Positions 15,289 to 23,500 of a stretch of 64,000 nucleotides of DNA are shown here, piece after piece (position 1 is the stretch's first letter; every line of letters starts with the position of its first letter). This stretch comes from Granulicella sp. L56 (lineage in GTDB: Bacteria; Acidobacteriota; Terriglobia; Terriglobales; Acidobacteriaceae): the NCBI RefSeq assembly GCF_009765835.1, contig NZ_LMUS01000001.1, positions 186,001-250,000 on the forward strand, in the 5' to 3' direction. The position numbers and the translations under genes were made by a program. The notes under the pieces are model-generated. The model ran no database searches, had not been told where the DNA came from, and was given only the letters and a program-made list of their open reading frames with translations.

Positions 15289-17730
15289 ATGGCCCCCATC
15301 ATGTCTGAAGCTCAGAAAAAGTTCTACCTCACCACGCCCATTTACTACGTCAACGCGCGCCCGCACATCGGCCACGCCTACACCACCATCGCTGCCGACG
15401 TCATCGCCCGCCGCCATCGCCTGCTCGGCGACGACACCTTCTTCCTCACCGGCACCGACGAGCACGGCCAGAAGATCGAGCGCTCCGCCACCGCCGCCGG
15501 CATCCCCCCGCAGCAGTTCGCCGACCAGGTCTCCGCCCAGTTCGAGTCGCTCTGGAAGCGCATGGGCATCACCAACGACGATTACATCCGCACCACCGAA
15601 CCCCGCCACAAACGCGGCGTCCAGAAGCTCTTCCAACTCCTCCGCGACCGCGACAAGATCTACCTCAGCACCTACACCGGCCAGTACAGCGTCGGCGAAG
15701 AGATGTTCATCGACGGCCCTCCCGGCACCATCGGCCCCGACGGCAAGCCCACCGAGACCGTCACTGAAGAGAACTACTTCTTCCGCCTCTCCGAATACCA
15801 GCGCCCCCTCATCGACCTGATCGAAAGCGGCGAGCTCAACATCCAGCCCGAGGTCCGCAAGAACGAAGTCCTCAGCTTCCTCCGCGGCAACGTCAATCAA
15901 GCTACAGAACAATCCACAAAACCGGGTGCCCCAGGTCTGGACTCTCAGACCTGGGATGGACCACTCCAAAACTCCCCCACACCCACCATCGCCCACTCCG
16001 CCAAAGGCACCCCCTACGTCCCCGGGGCACTCAAAGACCTAAGCATCTCCCGCAGCAGCTTCAAGTGGGGCATCCCCGTCCCCGGCGACGAGAAGCACGT
16101 CATCTACGTCTGGCTCGATGCCCTCGCCAACTACATGACCGCCATCGGCTACGGCTCCGACGACCACGCCGATCAGGAAAACTTCAAAAAATACTGGCCC
16201 GCCGATCTCCATCTCGTAGGCAAAGAGATCATCCGCTTCCACTGCGTCTACTGGCCTGCCTTCCTGCTGGCCGCTGGCCTGCCGCTGCCCAAAGCCATCA
16301 CCGCCCACGGCTGGCTCCTCTTTGAAGAATCGAAGATGTCGAAGTCCCGCGGCAACATCGTCCGCACCGAAACCATCCTCGACGCCTTCGGCACCCTAAA
16401 ACCGGACGTCCCCAAAGCCGAACAAGACCTCTTCGCCGCCGACGTCATCCGCTACTTCCTCCTCCGCGAAATTCCCTTCGGCCAGGACGGCAGCTTCAGC
16501 TTCGACGCCTTAGTCCAGCGCTACAACAGCGACCTCGCCAACGGCTACGGCAACCTCGTCAGCCGCACGTTAGCAATGATCGGTAAATACTTTGATGGCA
16601 TCGTCCCTGATCCAACCGAAGTCACAATCGACATCACCTCCTCTGCCCTCGGGGGGGCAGTAGGCACGCAAAGGACATACATCGTCCCTAACGAACCCTC
16701 GGCAGCAGGCTCTGAGTTTGCAACTGATCTGCAAAATGCATGGCAAGCCATCGCCAGCGCCGACAACTACATTACATCGAACGCACCTTGGAAGCTCGCC
16801 GCCATTCCGGAACAGAAGCAACAACTCGCTGCCGTCCTCTACACCGCAGCCGAATCCATCCGCTTCATCACCGCGCTCCTCTACCCCATCCTCCCTTACG
16901 CCACATCCAAAGTCTGGACCCAACTAGGCCTCGGCTCCATCGAAGAAGCCGCACGCAACGGCGAACTAAAAAATCTCCAATGGGGAGGCCTCAAACCCGG
17001 CACAAAACTAGGCCCACTCTCCCCCATCTTCCCCCGAGCACCCAAGGAACTCATCGAGACAATGACCGATATGGAACTAAGCAACGCCGCACCCAAGCCA
17101 GCCGAACCCGCCGGCCTCCCTCACGTCAATCTCGAGGTCGACAACCCTGCTCACACCCACACCGAGTTCCGCGAGTCGCCCATCTCCTCTGAGTCCGCAA
17201 CTCCATCGATGAATCCAATCGCCGAATCGACCCACCCCGCCGCAGCCCCCCGCACCTCGGCGCTCGAGGAGCACAATCCCGGAGCCAAAGTCGGCGGCAG
17301 CCACGCTGTCACCACCGAGCGCGTCACGACCTCCCACACCGAAGCCGCCGCCTCCGGTGTCTTCGCCAACGCGGCTGCCGCCTCCAGCATCCCCGACACC
17401 CCCCAGATCGCCATCGACGACTTCGTCAAGATCGATCTCCGCGTCGCCAAAATCATCGTCGCCGAGCGCATCCCCAAGGCCGACAAGCTGCTCCGCCTCG
17501 AAGTAGACCTCGGCTACGAAAAGCGCCAGATACTCTCCGGCATCGCGCAGTGGTACACGCCCGAGGAGCTGATCGGCCGCAACATCGTCGTCATCGCCAA
17601 CCTCGCCCCCCGCAAGATGCGCGGCCTTGAATCCCACGGTATGCTGCTCGCCGCCTCGCACGGCGAAGACGGCAAGCCCGTTCTCGCCACCTTCGGCGAA
17701 GACATCGCCTTAGGCTCTCGACTCAAATAA
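15289..17730 (+). CDS. metG: Methionyl-tRNA synthetase with C-terminal tRNA-binding domain
   Basis: Charges tRNA-Met. The class I motifs are HIGH (in RPHIGHAYTT) and KMSKS (in SKMSKSRGNIV), with the methionine-site block GIPVPGDEKHVIYVWLDAL. The zinc-knuckle cysteines are absent (YSVGEEMFI), as in the zinc-free type. After the anticodon-binding helices comes a roughly 120-residue Ala/Pro/Ser/Thr-rich linker. It ends in a Trbp111/EMAP-like domain (FVKIDLRVAKIIVAE, PRKMRGLESHGMLLAA). The family core is interrupted at residues about 201-247, between SFLRG and LKDLSISR, by about 47 extra residues. These include the translated hairpin repeat. No stop or frameshift results, so the enzyme is probably active. 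Confidence 0.95.
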   Translation: MAPIMSEAQKKFYLTTPIYYVNARPHIGHAYTTIAADVIARRHRLLGDDTFFLTGTDEHGQKIERSATAAGIPPQQFADQVSAQFESLWKRMGITNDDYIRTTEPRHKRGVQKLFQLLRDRDKIYLSTYTGQYSVGEEMFIDGPPGTIGPDGKPTETVTEENYFFRLSEYQRPLIDLIESGELNIQPEVRKNEVLSFLRGNVNQATEQSTKPGAPGLDSQTWDGPLQNSPTPTIAHSAKGTPYVPGALKDLSISRSSFKWGIPVPGDEKHVIYVWLDALANYMTAIGYGSDDHADQENFKKYWPADLHLVGKEIIRFHCVYWPAFLLAAGLPLPKAITAHGWLLFEESKMSKSRGNIVRTETILDAFGTLKPDVPKAEQDLFAADVIRYFLLREIPFGQDGSFSFDALVQRYNSDLANGYGNLVSRTLAMIGKYFDGIVPDPTEVTIDITSSALGGAVGTQRTYIVPNEPSAAGSEFATDLQNAWQAIASADNYITSNAPWKLAAIPEQKQQLAAVLYTAAESIRFITALLYPILPYATSKVWTQLGLGSIEEAARNGELKNLQWGGLKPGTKLGPLSPIFPRAPKELIETMTDMELSNAAPKPAEPAGLPHVNLEVDNPAHTHTEFRESPISSESATPSMNPIAESTHPAAAPRTSALEEHNPGAKVGGSHAVTTERVTTSHTEAAASGVFANAAAASSIPDTPQIAIDDFVKIDLRVAKIIVAERIPKADKLLRLEVDLGYEKRQILSGIAQWYTPEELIGRNIVVIANLAPRKMRGLESHGMLLAASHGEDGKPVLATFGEDIALGSRLK
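15926..15958 (+). repeat. Hairpin repeat copy inside metG
   Basis: CCCAGGTCTG (15930-15939), loop GACTCT and CAGACCTGGG (15946-15955) form a perfect hairpin in the metG frame. The copy at 15213-15245 differs at only a few positions, and both share the flank GGTGCC. It encodes about residues 212-223 (PGAPGLDSQTWD). Confidence 0.8.
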
Positions 17731-17766
17731 CGCCATCGCAGTTTTTCCAATCCTCACCCAAACGCA

Positions 17767-17834
17767 CGTCATCTCGACTGAAGTCACGGACAGCTTCATC
17801 GTCCGTGACGCAGCGGAGAGACCCCTGTATTTTG
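17767..17834 (+). repeat. Modular dispersed repeat with internal hairpin
   Basis: The conserved left end CGTCATCTCGAC and right end GAGAGACCCCTGTATTTTG flank a variable hairpin: GTCACGGAC (17783-17791) pairs with GTCCGTGAC (17801-17809). Two more copies with the same ends but different interiors are at 57487-57544 and 57634-57681 (inverted). Confidence 0.7.
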
Positions 17835-17843
17835 CCTTTTTCT

Positions 17844-17884
17844 AAATCGATGCCATCGGTGCAAAACCGGGGCTAAGCCTTCTG
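17844..17884 (+). repeat. Short interspersed repeat, ATCGGTG type
   Basis: A third, more diverged copy of the repeat at 3805-3842 (GCCATCGGTGCAAAACCGG then CTAAGCCTT). It directly follows the modular repeat, between metG and a cupin gene. Confidence 0.4.
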
Positions 17885-17898
17885 CGCCTCAGCACAAC

Positions 17899-18369
17899 TC
17901 AAACCCGCTGCATCGGGGACTCCTGCCCAATCGCAATCACGAAATACTGTGCCGCAACATTACCGACATTCTTCAGCCCGTGCGTCTTGTCCGAGGCGGC
18001 AAAGATCACCCCACCGGGTCCGACCGTCTCTTTGTTGCCATCGTTGTCGAACTCCACCGTGCCCACCCGAATCAGCATGAACTCCGAGTGCCTGTGTTTG
18101 TGCGGCGGATGCGGCATCTGTCCCGGCGGCAGGGTCGTCTCATGCATCTCGACGTACTCGCCGGTCGGCAGCACGCCCTGCGTCACATGCCTGCTCTCGC
18201 CACCGTTCTTCGAGTGGCTCACCGGGAGCTGATCGTACGGAAATGCCTCGGACTCGGACAACACCTTCGTTCCCGGCGGCGGCAATACCTGAGCGTCGGA
18301 CGACACACTCCCCATCGCTGCAAAGGCGGACAGGGCAACACAAAGATCACGGCGGCTCAAATTTTTCAT
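17899..18369 (-). CDS. Exported cupin-domain protein (copy A)
   Basis: A 156-residue protein with an N-terminal twin-arginine-like signal (LSRRDLCVALSAFAAMGSVSSDAQ) and a single cupin barrel. Cupin motif 1 is seen as HPPHKHRHSEFMLIRVGTVEF and motif 2 as GPGGVIFAASDKTHGLKNVG. The His and Glu residues could bind a metal. It starts nine bases after the PEP-CTERM gene, so the two are probably cotranscribed. A paralogue of the same length lies at 19181-19651. Substrate and role are unknown; small cupins of this kind are often annotated only by fold. Confidence 0.8.
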   Translation of the reverse strand: MKNLSRRDLCVALSAFAAMGSVSSDAQVLPPPGTKVLSESEAFPYDQLPVSHSKNGGESRHVTQGVLPTGEYVEMHETTLPPGQMPHPPHKHRHSEFMLIRVGTVEFDNDGNKETVGPGGVIFAASDKTHGLKNVGNVAAQYFVIAIGQESPMQRV

Positions 18370-18378
18370 GCCGCCATC

Positions 18379-19035
18379 TTACGCGCTGGTTTCATCCTTC
18401 GCCAAGGTATCCGGCGCTTTATCAGAGCCGCCAAAACGGGCCGACGGCTTCATCAGGCGCGATATCCCAGCCAGCCCGATAATGCCCGTGCCCAGCAGAA
18501 ACAGCGACGAGGGCTCCGGCGTCAGCGCGGTCGGTGTGGCGTCGGCCTGTGTCAGATATCCACTGCTGAAGTTTGTGTTCGCAAGCCCCGGATTGCTTCC
18601 AATCGCGCTGTTATAGAACCCATAGAGCTGAAGCGACGAGGGATCGACCGTTCCGTTCGCAGTCCCGCACTGTGCACTGCCCAGGCAGAGGCCGAGGTTG
18701 CCATTGGCATTGGCCGTCGTATTGAAGTAAAGCGCGATTTGGCCGCTGTTGTTGGTAGAAGTGATGTAGTTCTGCCCCAGCCCGTTGTAGGTGTTCGTTA
18801 CCGATACCTGATTAAAGGTCGGCAGGCCCGGATTGCTGAAACTCGGGTCATTGAACGTCAGATTGGCCAGCGTGACATTGCCAGTGCTGTTCAAGGTGAC
18901 CGTCCCGGTAACGGCAAAGCCGCTGACAAAGGCGTCGTCGAGGTTATAGACGCCGGGAATGATTGTGCTGGCGTGGGCGGAGATGCCAAAGCTAAGAAGT
19001 GCGATCGATAAGAGGGCAAGAAGGCTGCGGCGCAT
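18379..19035 (-). CDS. PEP-CTERM sorted surface or exported protein
   Basis: A 218-residue protein with an N-terminal signal (MRRSLLALLSIALLSFGISAHAS). Its beta-rich, Asn/Thr-rich body (VTLNSTGNVTLANLTFNDP) ends in the sorting tail PEPSSLFLLGTGIIGLAGIS followed by RLMK. That tail directs processing by exosortase-type enzymes in exopolysaccharide-producing bacteria. About 20 polar residues follow the basic cluster, longer than usual. The start at 19035 has AGGAG about 12 bases upstream; an open frame to 19071 is less likely. No function is recognised in the body. It is flanked by two cupin paralogues. Confidence 0.82.
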   Translation of the reverse strand: MRRSLLALLSIALLSFGISAHASTIIPGVYNLDDAFVSGFAVTGTVTLNSTGNVTLANLTFNDPSFSNPGLPTFNQVSVTNTYNGLGQNYITSTNNSGQIALYFNTTANANGNLGLCLGSAQCGTANGTVDPSSLQLYGFYNSAIGSNPGLANTNFSSGYLTQADATPTALTPEPSSLFLLGTGIIGLAGISRLMKPSARFGGSDKAPDTLAKDETSA

Positions 19036-19180
19036 CGTGGGTTCGCTCCTGGGGAGGAGATAAGAGAGCATGTTGACTCACTAGAAACTACCAGCAGAAA
19101 GCAGAATTGCCGCCGAAACTTTCTACAACTTTGGTGCATGGAGCCTTGCGCCCAAAACCTCCCTCCTGCCTCACTTCCCG

Positions 19181-19651
19181 TTACTTTGCCGTATCGCCGC
19201 CAATCGCGACGACGACGTACTTCGCCGGGACATCTCCCACGTTTTTCACCTGATGAAGGGTCCCAAAAGCCACATAAATCACGCCACCCGGCCCCACTTT
19301 TTCGGCGTTGCCGTCATGGTCGAACTCCAGCGTTCCCTCCCTCACCACGATGAACTCGGAGTGCTCGATCCTGTGCGCCGGGTTCGGTACGCTGCCCACC
19401 GGAAGCATCGACTCGTGCAGCGCAACGCTCTCTCCCGTCGCCAGCGAACCCTGCACGATACTCCGGCTCTCCCCACCATTGGCCATCTTTCTGACCGGCA
19501 TCTCGTCAAAAGGAAACACCTTCGCCTGCGCCAGCTCCGCACTCGCCTTTGGAGACACCGCAGTCGTACTCTGTGCCAAGGCCATCCCTCCACCTAAAAC
19601 GAGAGCACCCAAAAGAACAGTCCACAACCTCTGCCTGCCGATATTTTTCAT
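19181..19651 (-). CDS. Exported cupin-domain protein (copy B)
   Basis: Also 156 residues, with a signal peptide (LWTVLLGALVLGGGMALAQ) and a cupin fold: AHRIEHSEFIVVREGTLEF and GPGGVIYVAFGTLHQVKNVG. It shares with copy A the blocks NGGES, HSEF, FDxDGN, VGPGGVI and VKNVG-like, so the two are paralogues. Copy A has one extra histidine in motif 1 (HKHRH against HRIEH), which may change metal binding. It is followed on the same strand by the PEP-CTERM gene 145 bp on. The role is unknown. Confidence 0.8.
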   Translation of the reverse strand: MKNIGRQRLWTVLLGALVLGGGMALAQSTTAVSPKASAELAQAKVFPFDEMPVRKMANGGESRSIVQGSLATGESVALHESMLPVGSVPNPAHRIEHSEFIVVREGTLEFDHDGNAEKVGPGGVIYVAFGTLHQVKNVGDVPAKYVVVAIGGDTAK

Positions 19652-19798
19652 GCCGCCATGCTACGACACCAATCCGCAATCGATCTCATCCTGAGCCCGC
19701 CATCTTTCTCTATAAGATTGCAAATACTATACTTAGCTAAAGATCGATCGCCGTATGGCATCTCTCTCCAGACCATTGCATTACTCTGAGAACTGCCC

Positions 19799-20635
19799 AT
19801 GACTCTGATCGATTCCCACGCCCATCTCGACTTCTACACCGACGACAGAGAAGAGGTCCTTCGCCGGGCCTACGCCGCAGGCGTCCACAGCATCCTCGCC
19901 ATCGGCATCGGCGAAGGCCCCGACACCATGCAGCAGGCGCTCGAAATCGCCCACGCCAGCACCGGTGAGCCTCGCATCTACGCCAGCGTCGGCATCCATC
20001 CCCAGGAAGCCGCCAAAGCAGACAGCGAAGCCCTCACCAAATTAGCCCGATTGGCGGCTGATCCAAAGTGCGTCGCCCTCGGCGAGATCGGCCTCGACTA
20101 CTACCACGTCGAAAACCCCGAGCCGCCTATCCAAAAACAAGCCTTCATCGCCCAGATGGAGATAGCTGCCGCCGCAAAGAAGCCCATACTCATTCACTGC
20201 CGCACCAGCGAGCTCGCCACTCCGCAAGCCAAAGAGAAGTACGGCGAAGCCGATGCCTGGGAGGACCTTCTCGCTCTCATCGCCTCCCATTGGACTCATC
20301 ACGGACTCGGCGGCATCATGCACTGCTTCTCCGGCACCGTCGAGCAGGCCCAGCGCTCGCTCGATGCAGGCTTCTATCTCTCCTTCGCAGGCAACCTCAC
20401 CTATCCCAAGGCTCAATCCATCCGCGATGCCGCAGTCGCCGCTCCCTCCGACCGCATTCTGGTCGAGACCGACGCTCCCTTCCTCGCTCCCATTCCTCAT
20501 CGAGGCCAGCGCAACGAGCCCGCACTCGTCGTCCATACCGCCGAAACCCTCGCCGCCCTTCGCGGCATCTCATCACAAGAGCTTGCAGCAATTACGACCG
20601 AAAACTTCAAGCGTCTTTTCCCCACGACGGCCTGA
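19799..20635 (+). CDS. tatD: TatD-family metal-dependent hydrolase
   Basis: A 278-residue amidohydrolase-fold nuclease. Metal ligands are visible in order: DSHAHLDF (His-x-His), GEIGLDYY (Glu), PILIHCR (His), MHCFSGT (His) and VETDAPFLAP (Asp). The family acts as 3'-5' DNA/RNA exonuclease or D-aminoacyl-tRNA-related deacylase, depending on the member. The product has the standard length. The start ATG at 19799 matches the usual family N-terminus. Its neighbour downstream is the YajQ-like gene, 54 bp on. Confidence 0.92.
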   Translation: MTLIDSHAHLDFYTDDREEVLRRAYAAGVHSILAIGIGEGPDTMQQALEIAHASTGEPRIYASVGIHPQEAAKADSEALTKLARLAADPKCVALGEIGLDYYHVENPEPPIQKQAFIAQMEIAAAAKKPILIHCRTSELATPQAKEKYGEADAWEDLLALIASHWTHHGLGGIMHCFSGTVEQAQRSLDAGFYLSFAGNLTYPKAQSIRDAAVAAPSDRILVETDAPFLAPIPHRGQRNEPALVVHTAETLAALRGISSQELAAITTENFKRLFPTTA

Positions 20636-20689
20636 CATAATAAAAAGCGGCAGAATAGAAAATAAGAAACCAGAAGCAAGAGGAAAAAT

Positions 20690-21190
20690 ATGGCATCCGA
20701 CAATAGCTTCGACGTAGTCAGCAAAGTAGAACTTCAGGAAGTCAAAAACGCGATCGACCAGGCCAGCAAAGAGGTCCATGCCCGCTTCGACCTCAAGGAC
20801 TCCAAGTCCAAAATCGAGCTCGAAGGCACCGACGCCATTCAACTGGCTTCGGAAAGCGAGTACACCCTCAAGGCAGTCATCGAGATCCTCTCGCAGAAGC
20901 TGGTCAAGCGCGGTGTCTCGCTCAAGAACCTTGAGTACGAGAAGATCGAGCCGGCCTCGAACTCCAGCGTCCGCCAGAAGATCAAGCTGATTCAGGGCAT
21001 TCCCTCTGAGAAGGCGAAGCAGGTTGTGGCCCTCATCAAGGACTCGAAGAAGAAGGCACAGGCCAGCATCCAGGGCGATACCGTTCGCGTGGTCAGCAAA
21101 GACCGCGATGTGCTTCAGGAAGTCATGGCGCTGCTGCGCGGCAAAGATCTGGGCGTGGACCTCCAGTTCACCAATTTCCGCTCCAACTAG
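20690..21190 (+). CDS. YajQ-family (DUF520) nucleotide-binding protein
   Basis: A 166-residue YajQ homologue with N-terminal SFDVVSKVELQEVKNAIDQA and the two ferredoxin-like halves. Conserved parts include RFDLKDSKSKIEL, VKRGVSLKNLEY and VVSKDRDVLQEVMALL. The C-terminal DLGVDLQFTNFR is nearly invariant in the family. Members bind nucleic acid or cyclic di-GMP; the role here is not known. A strong ribosome site (AAGAGG) precedes the ATG. Confidence 0.92.
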   Translation: MASDNSFDVVSKVELQEVKNAIDQASKEVHARFDLKDSKSKIELEGTDAIQLASESEYTLKAVIEILSQKLVKRGVSLKNLEYEKIEPASNSSVRQKIKLIQGIPSEKAKQVVALIKDSKKKAQASIQGDTVRVVSKDRDVLQEVMALLRGKDLGVDLQFTNFRSN

Positions 21191-21233
21191 CACGAAATTC
21201 TGATACTCCCAACCCTGATACTCTTAGATACGA

Positions 21234-22223
21234 GTGAGCACGCTCTCCATCGCGACTGCAGCCGAGGTCTTCGACCTCCTCCGTGACGACCTCGCTGCCA
21301 TCGAGCGCGAGTTCGCCAGGCAATCCTCGTCCGATGTCGCCGTCATCACCGACATCGCCCAGTACCTCATCGCAGGCGGCGGCAAACGCATCCGTCCGCT
21401 GCTGTTGCTGCTCTCGGCCAAGGCGCTTGGATGCGACAGCCACAGCCGCATTCGGCTGGGCGCGGTCGTGGAGATGCTGCACACCGCAACCCTCGTCCAC
21501 GACGACATCATCGACGAGGCTGACACCCGCCGTGGCCGCCCCTCCTCGAACACCACTTGGGGCAACTCCAAGTGCGTCCTCGCGGGCGACTGGCTCTACA
21601 TGCAGTCCTTCGCGACCGCGCTTGAAGAGCGCAACTTCCATGTTCTCGACCTTCTTATCTCGCTCACCAAGCAGATGGTCGAAGGCGAGCTGCTCCAGAT
21701 CGAAAAGCTGGGCCATCTCATCAACGAGGAAGAGTACTTCGACCTGATCTTCCGCAAGACCGCCTTCCTGTTCAAGGTCTCCATGCAACTTGGGGCCGCG
21801 GTCACTCAGGCAAGCAATGAGATCGAGTCCCAGCTAGGCGAATACGGGCGCAACCTTGGCCTCGCCTTCCAGATTGTCGACGACGTTCTCGATCTCACCG
21901 CTGCCGAAGACGTCCTCGGCAAGCCCGTAGCCTCCGACCTGCGCGAAGGCAAAGCTACTCTAGCCGTCATCCACGCGCTCGAGCGCGGAACAGGAGCCGA
22001 TCGCGAAGCCATCCGCACCGTGCTGGCCGACCGCAGCTTCGAGAACGTCTCGCATCCGCAGATTCTTGAGATCCTTCAGCGTCACGGCTCCATCGAGTAC
22101 GCTATGGATACCGCCTGCGCCTACGCCGAGGCCGCACGGCTCAGCATCGCCGACCTGCCCGACTCCGAAGCCAAGCGCGCCCTGCTCTGGGTTCCCGGCT
22201 TCGTCACCACCCGCGACCGCTAG
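21234..22223 (+). CDS. Trans polyprenyl diphosphate synthase (octaprenyl/heptaprenyl type)
   Basis: Builds the polyprenyl side chain for quinones from isopentenyl diphosphate. The first aspartate-rich motif is LVHDDIIDEADTRRG, the second is FQIVDDVLDLTA, and GGGKRIRPLLLLLSAKALG is the substrate loop. Ala and Met lie just before the first DDxxD, as in long-chain (IspB-like) enzymes. The length of 329 residues fits. The start is GTG at 21234. It follows the YajQ-like gene by 43 bp, so the two may be cotranscribed. Chain length cannot be fixed from sequence by eye. Confidence 0.9.
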   Translation: MSTLSIATAAEVFDLLRDDLAAIEREFARQSSSDVAVITDIAQYLIAGGGKRIRPLLLLLSAKALGCDSHSRIRLGAVVEMLHTATLVHDDIIDEADTRRGRPSSNTTWGNSKCVLAGDWLYMQSFATALEERNFHVLDLLISLTKQMVEGELLQIEKLGHLINEEEYFDLIFRKTAFLFKVSMQLGAAVTQASNEIESQLGEYGRNLGLAFQIVDDVLDLTAAEDVLGKPVASDLREGKATLAVIHALERGTGADREAIRTVLADRSFENVSHPQILEILQRHGSIEYAMDTACAYAEAARLSIADLPDSEAKRALLWVPGFVTTRDR

Positions 22224-22250
22224 TGTTGAGCTAGAACAGGCAGTAGCAGA

Positions 22251-22559
22251 TTAGAAATCAAATCCGCTATCCAGGCCATGTAAGAGTCCAAAGAGGTAAG
22301 ACGTACTGAAATTTTTCACCGCTAATTCTGCGCGGCTAATCTGGCCTTCCTTATATAGATCCCAATTTTCAATAACATTTTCCGCGGCCACTCTGGGTAC
22401 ATGTTGCATCTTGCCGTTTTGCTTCCGAAATGTGATTCCCATTTCATCAATGCAATCGACGGTGAAATCCACGTGGCGCGCTTTGCCGGAAGTGCTCCAA
22501 GTGTAGAAGACCTTCCCTTCAATCTGACTGCCTTTGATCTCGCTCCACGACCATGACAT
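22251..22559 (-). CDS. Small hypothetical protein beside the zeta-like module
   Basis: A 102-residue protein with no family recognised. The middle (KVFYTWSTSGKARHVDFTVD, then EMGITFRKQNGKMQHVPRV) looks like a small beta-rich domain and the C-terminus ends in SYLFGLLHGLDSGFDF. The ATG at 22559 is preferred because GAGGG lies eight bases upstream; a GTG at 22607 has no ribosome site. It lies 101 bp after the zeta-like kinase gene on the same strand and is AT-richer than its neighbours. It could be a third part of that module or unrelated. Confidence 0.6.
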   Translation of the reverse strand: MSWSWSEIKGSQIEGKVFYTWSTSGKARHVDFTVDCIDEMGITFRKQNGKMQHVPRVAAENVIENWDLYKEGQISRAELAVKNFSTSYLFGLLHGLDSGFDF

Positions 22560-22660
22560 CGATGTTCCCTCTGCCCTCAAAGTTCTCACGTCGTCATAGG
22601 TGGACACAAGGACTTATGTCCGCTTTTCTCAAGACAGGAGATTCAGGCAAGTCGAACTCA

Positions 22661-23233
22661 TTACATCTGAAAAGATGTCGCCCACTTTGGCACCGGTTCA
22701 TTCCAATGCATATAGCCCTTATGGCCAAATGCCACAAGTACATAACCGGTTTCTGTAGAATTATCCAGAATGACTGCAAGATCGGCATCAGGCAGAAGCC
22801 GCTTCATGTTCGCTAATGTCCGTGGATAGCGCCGTCGCTGGTCTTCCTCGGACACATCATGTCCGCCCTTCTTTACTCGCGCTTTCACCCGCTCGATATT
22901 GATCTCTACATCGACCGTTCCGATAAAGACGACCATGATGTTGAAGTTGGCTTTTTTCGCTCGCGTCGCCATCCGCAAGTACGTGCTTCCGGAAAGAGTG
23001 GTCTCGACAGTAAAGCTCTGTTGCGCAGCGATAAACTCCTCCGCGAGACGAAGCAAACGCTTCCCAGCTTCAATATCGGAGTGATTGGAGATGAGGGTCT
23101 CTTGAATTGACTTGGCAATTGCATCAGGATCAAGAATGGGGCTCTGTTGAAATTTATCGCGCGCGGAGGATGTAAGGGTGCTCTTGCCGCACCCATTGGA
23201 ACCGGCAATGATCGTAAGAACCGGACGACTCAA
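22661..23233 (-). CDS. Zeta-toxin-like P-loop kinase
   Basis: A 190-residue P-loop protein. Walker A is IIAGSNGCGKST (about residues 8-19), followed by LDPDAIAKSI, the zeta-type VETTLSGSTYL loop and a lid GGHDVSEEDQRRRYPRTL. Zeta toxins phosphorylate UDP-N-acetylhexosamines and block wall synthesis; many chromosomal relatives are uncharacterised kinases of the same fold. The start is TTG at 23233, overlapping the stop of an upstream 52-residue gene by four bases. That coupling and the AT-richer base use suggest a mobile toxin-antitoxin pair. Toxicity is inferred only. Confidence 0.82.
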   Translation of the reverse strand: MSRPVLTIIAGSNGCGKSTLTSSARDKFQQSPILDPDAIAKSIQETLISNHSDIEAGKRLLRLAEEFIAAQQSFTVETTLSGSTYLRMATRAKKANFNIMVVFIGTVDVEINIERVKARVKKGGHDVSEEDQRRRYPRTLANMKRLLPDADLAVILDNSTETGYVLVAFGHKGYMHWNEPVPKWATSFQM

Positions 23234-23388
23234 GCAGCTTCGCTCTTCGTTTTATCCTGCTTTTTCTCTTCTTCTAAAATCCACTCCAGCTTCTTACGTT
23301 CCCATCTAACGCCTTCGCGTCCAGCCTCCACCAGGCTCTCAGCGAACTTCTGGATATCGAACTTCTCGGCATCGATATGAGTGTCCAT
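23230..23388 (-). CDS. Small protein coupled to the zeta-like kinase (candidate antitoxin)
   Basis: A 52-residue frame from ATG 23388 to TGA 23230. Its stop overlaps the TTG start of the zeta-like kinase by four bases. The product is short, highly charged and probably helical, for example KFDIQKFAESLVEAGREGVR and then WERKKLEWILEEEKK. GAGGAG lies about 11 bases upstream of the ATG. Small acidic/basic helical proteins immediately before zeta-type toxins often serve as antitoxins. No known antitoxin family was recognised, so the role rests on position alone. Confidence 0.6.
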   Translation of the reverse strand: MDTHIDAEKFDIQKFAESLVEAGREGVRWERKKLEWILEEEKKQDKTKSEAA

Positions 23389-23500
23389 AACTGCATATTA
23401 CTCCTCGTTCTCGCCCTCTTCAATACTTTCGTTTCCCTCCACATCCGCCCCATCAATTGCCCTTACTCACGTAAACTGCAAAAGGGATTGAGGGATGTCC

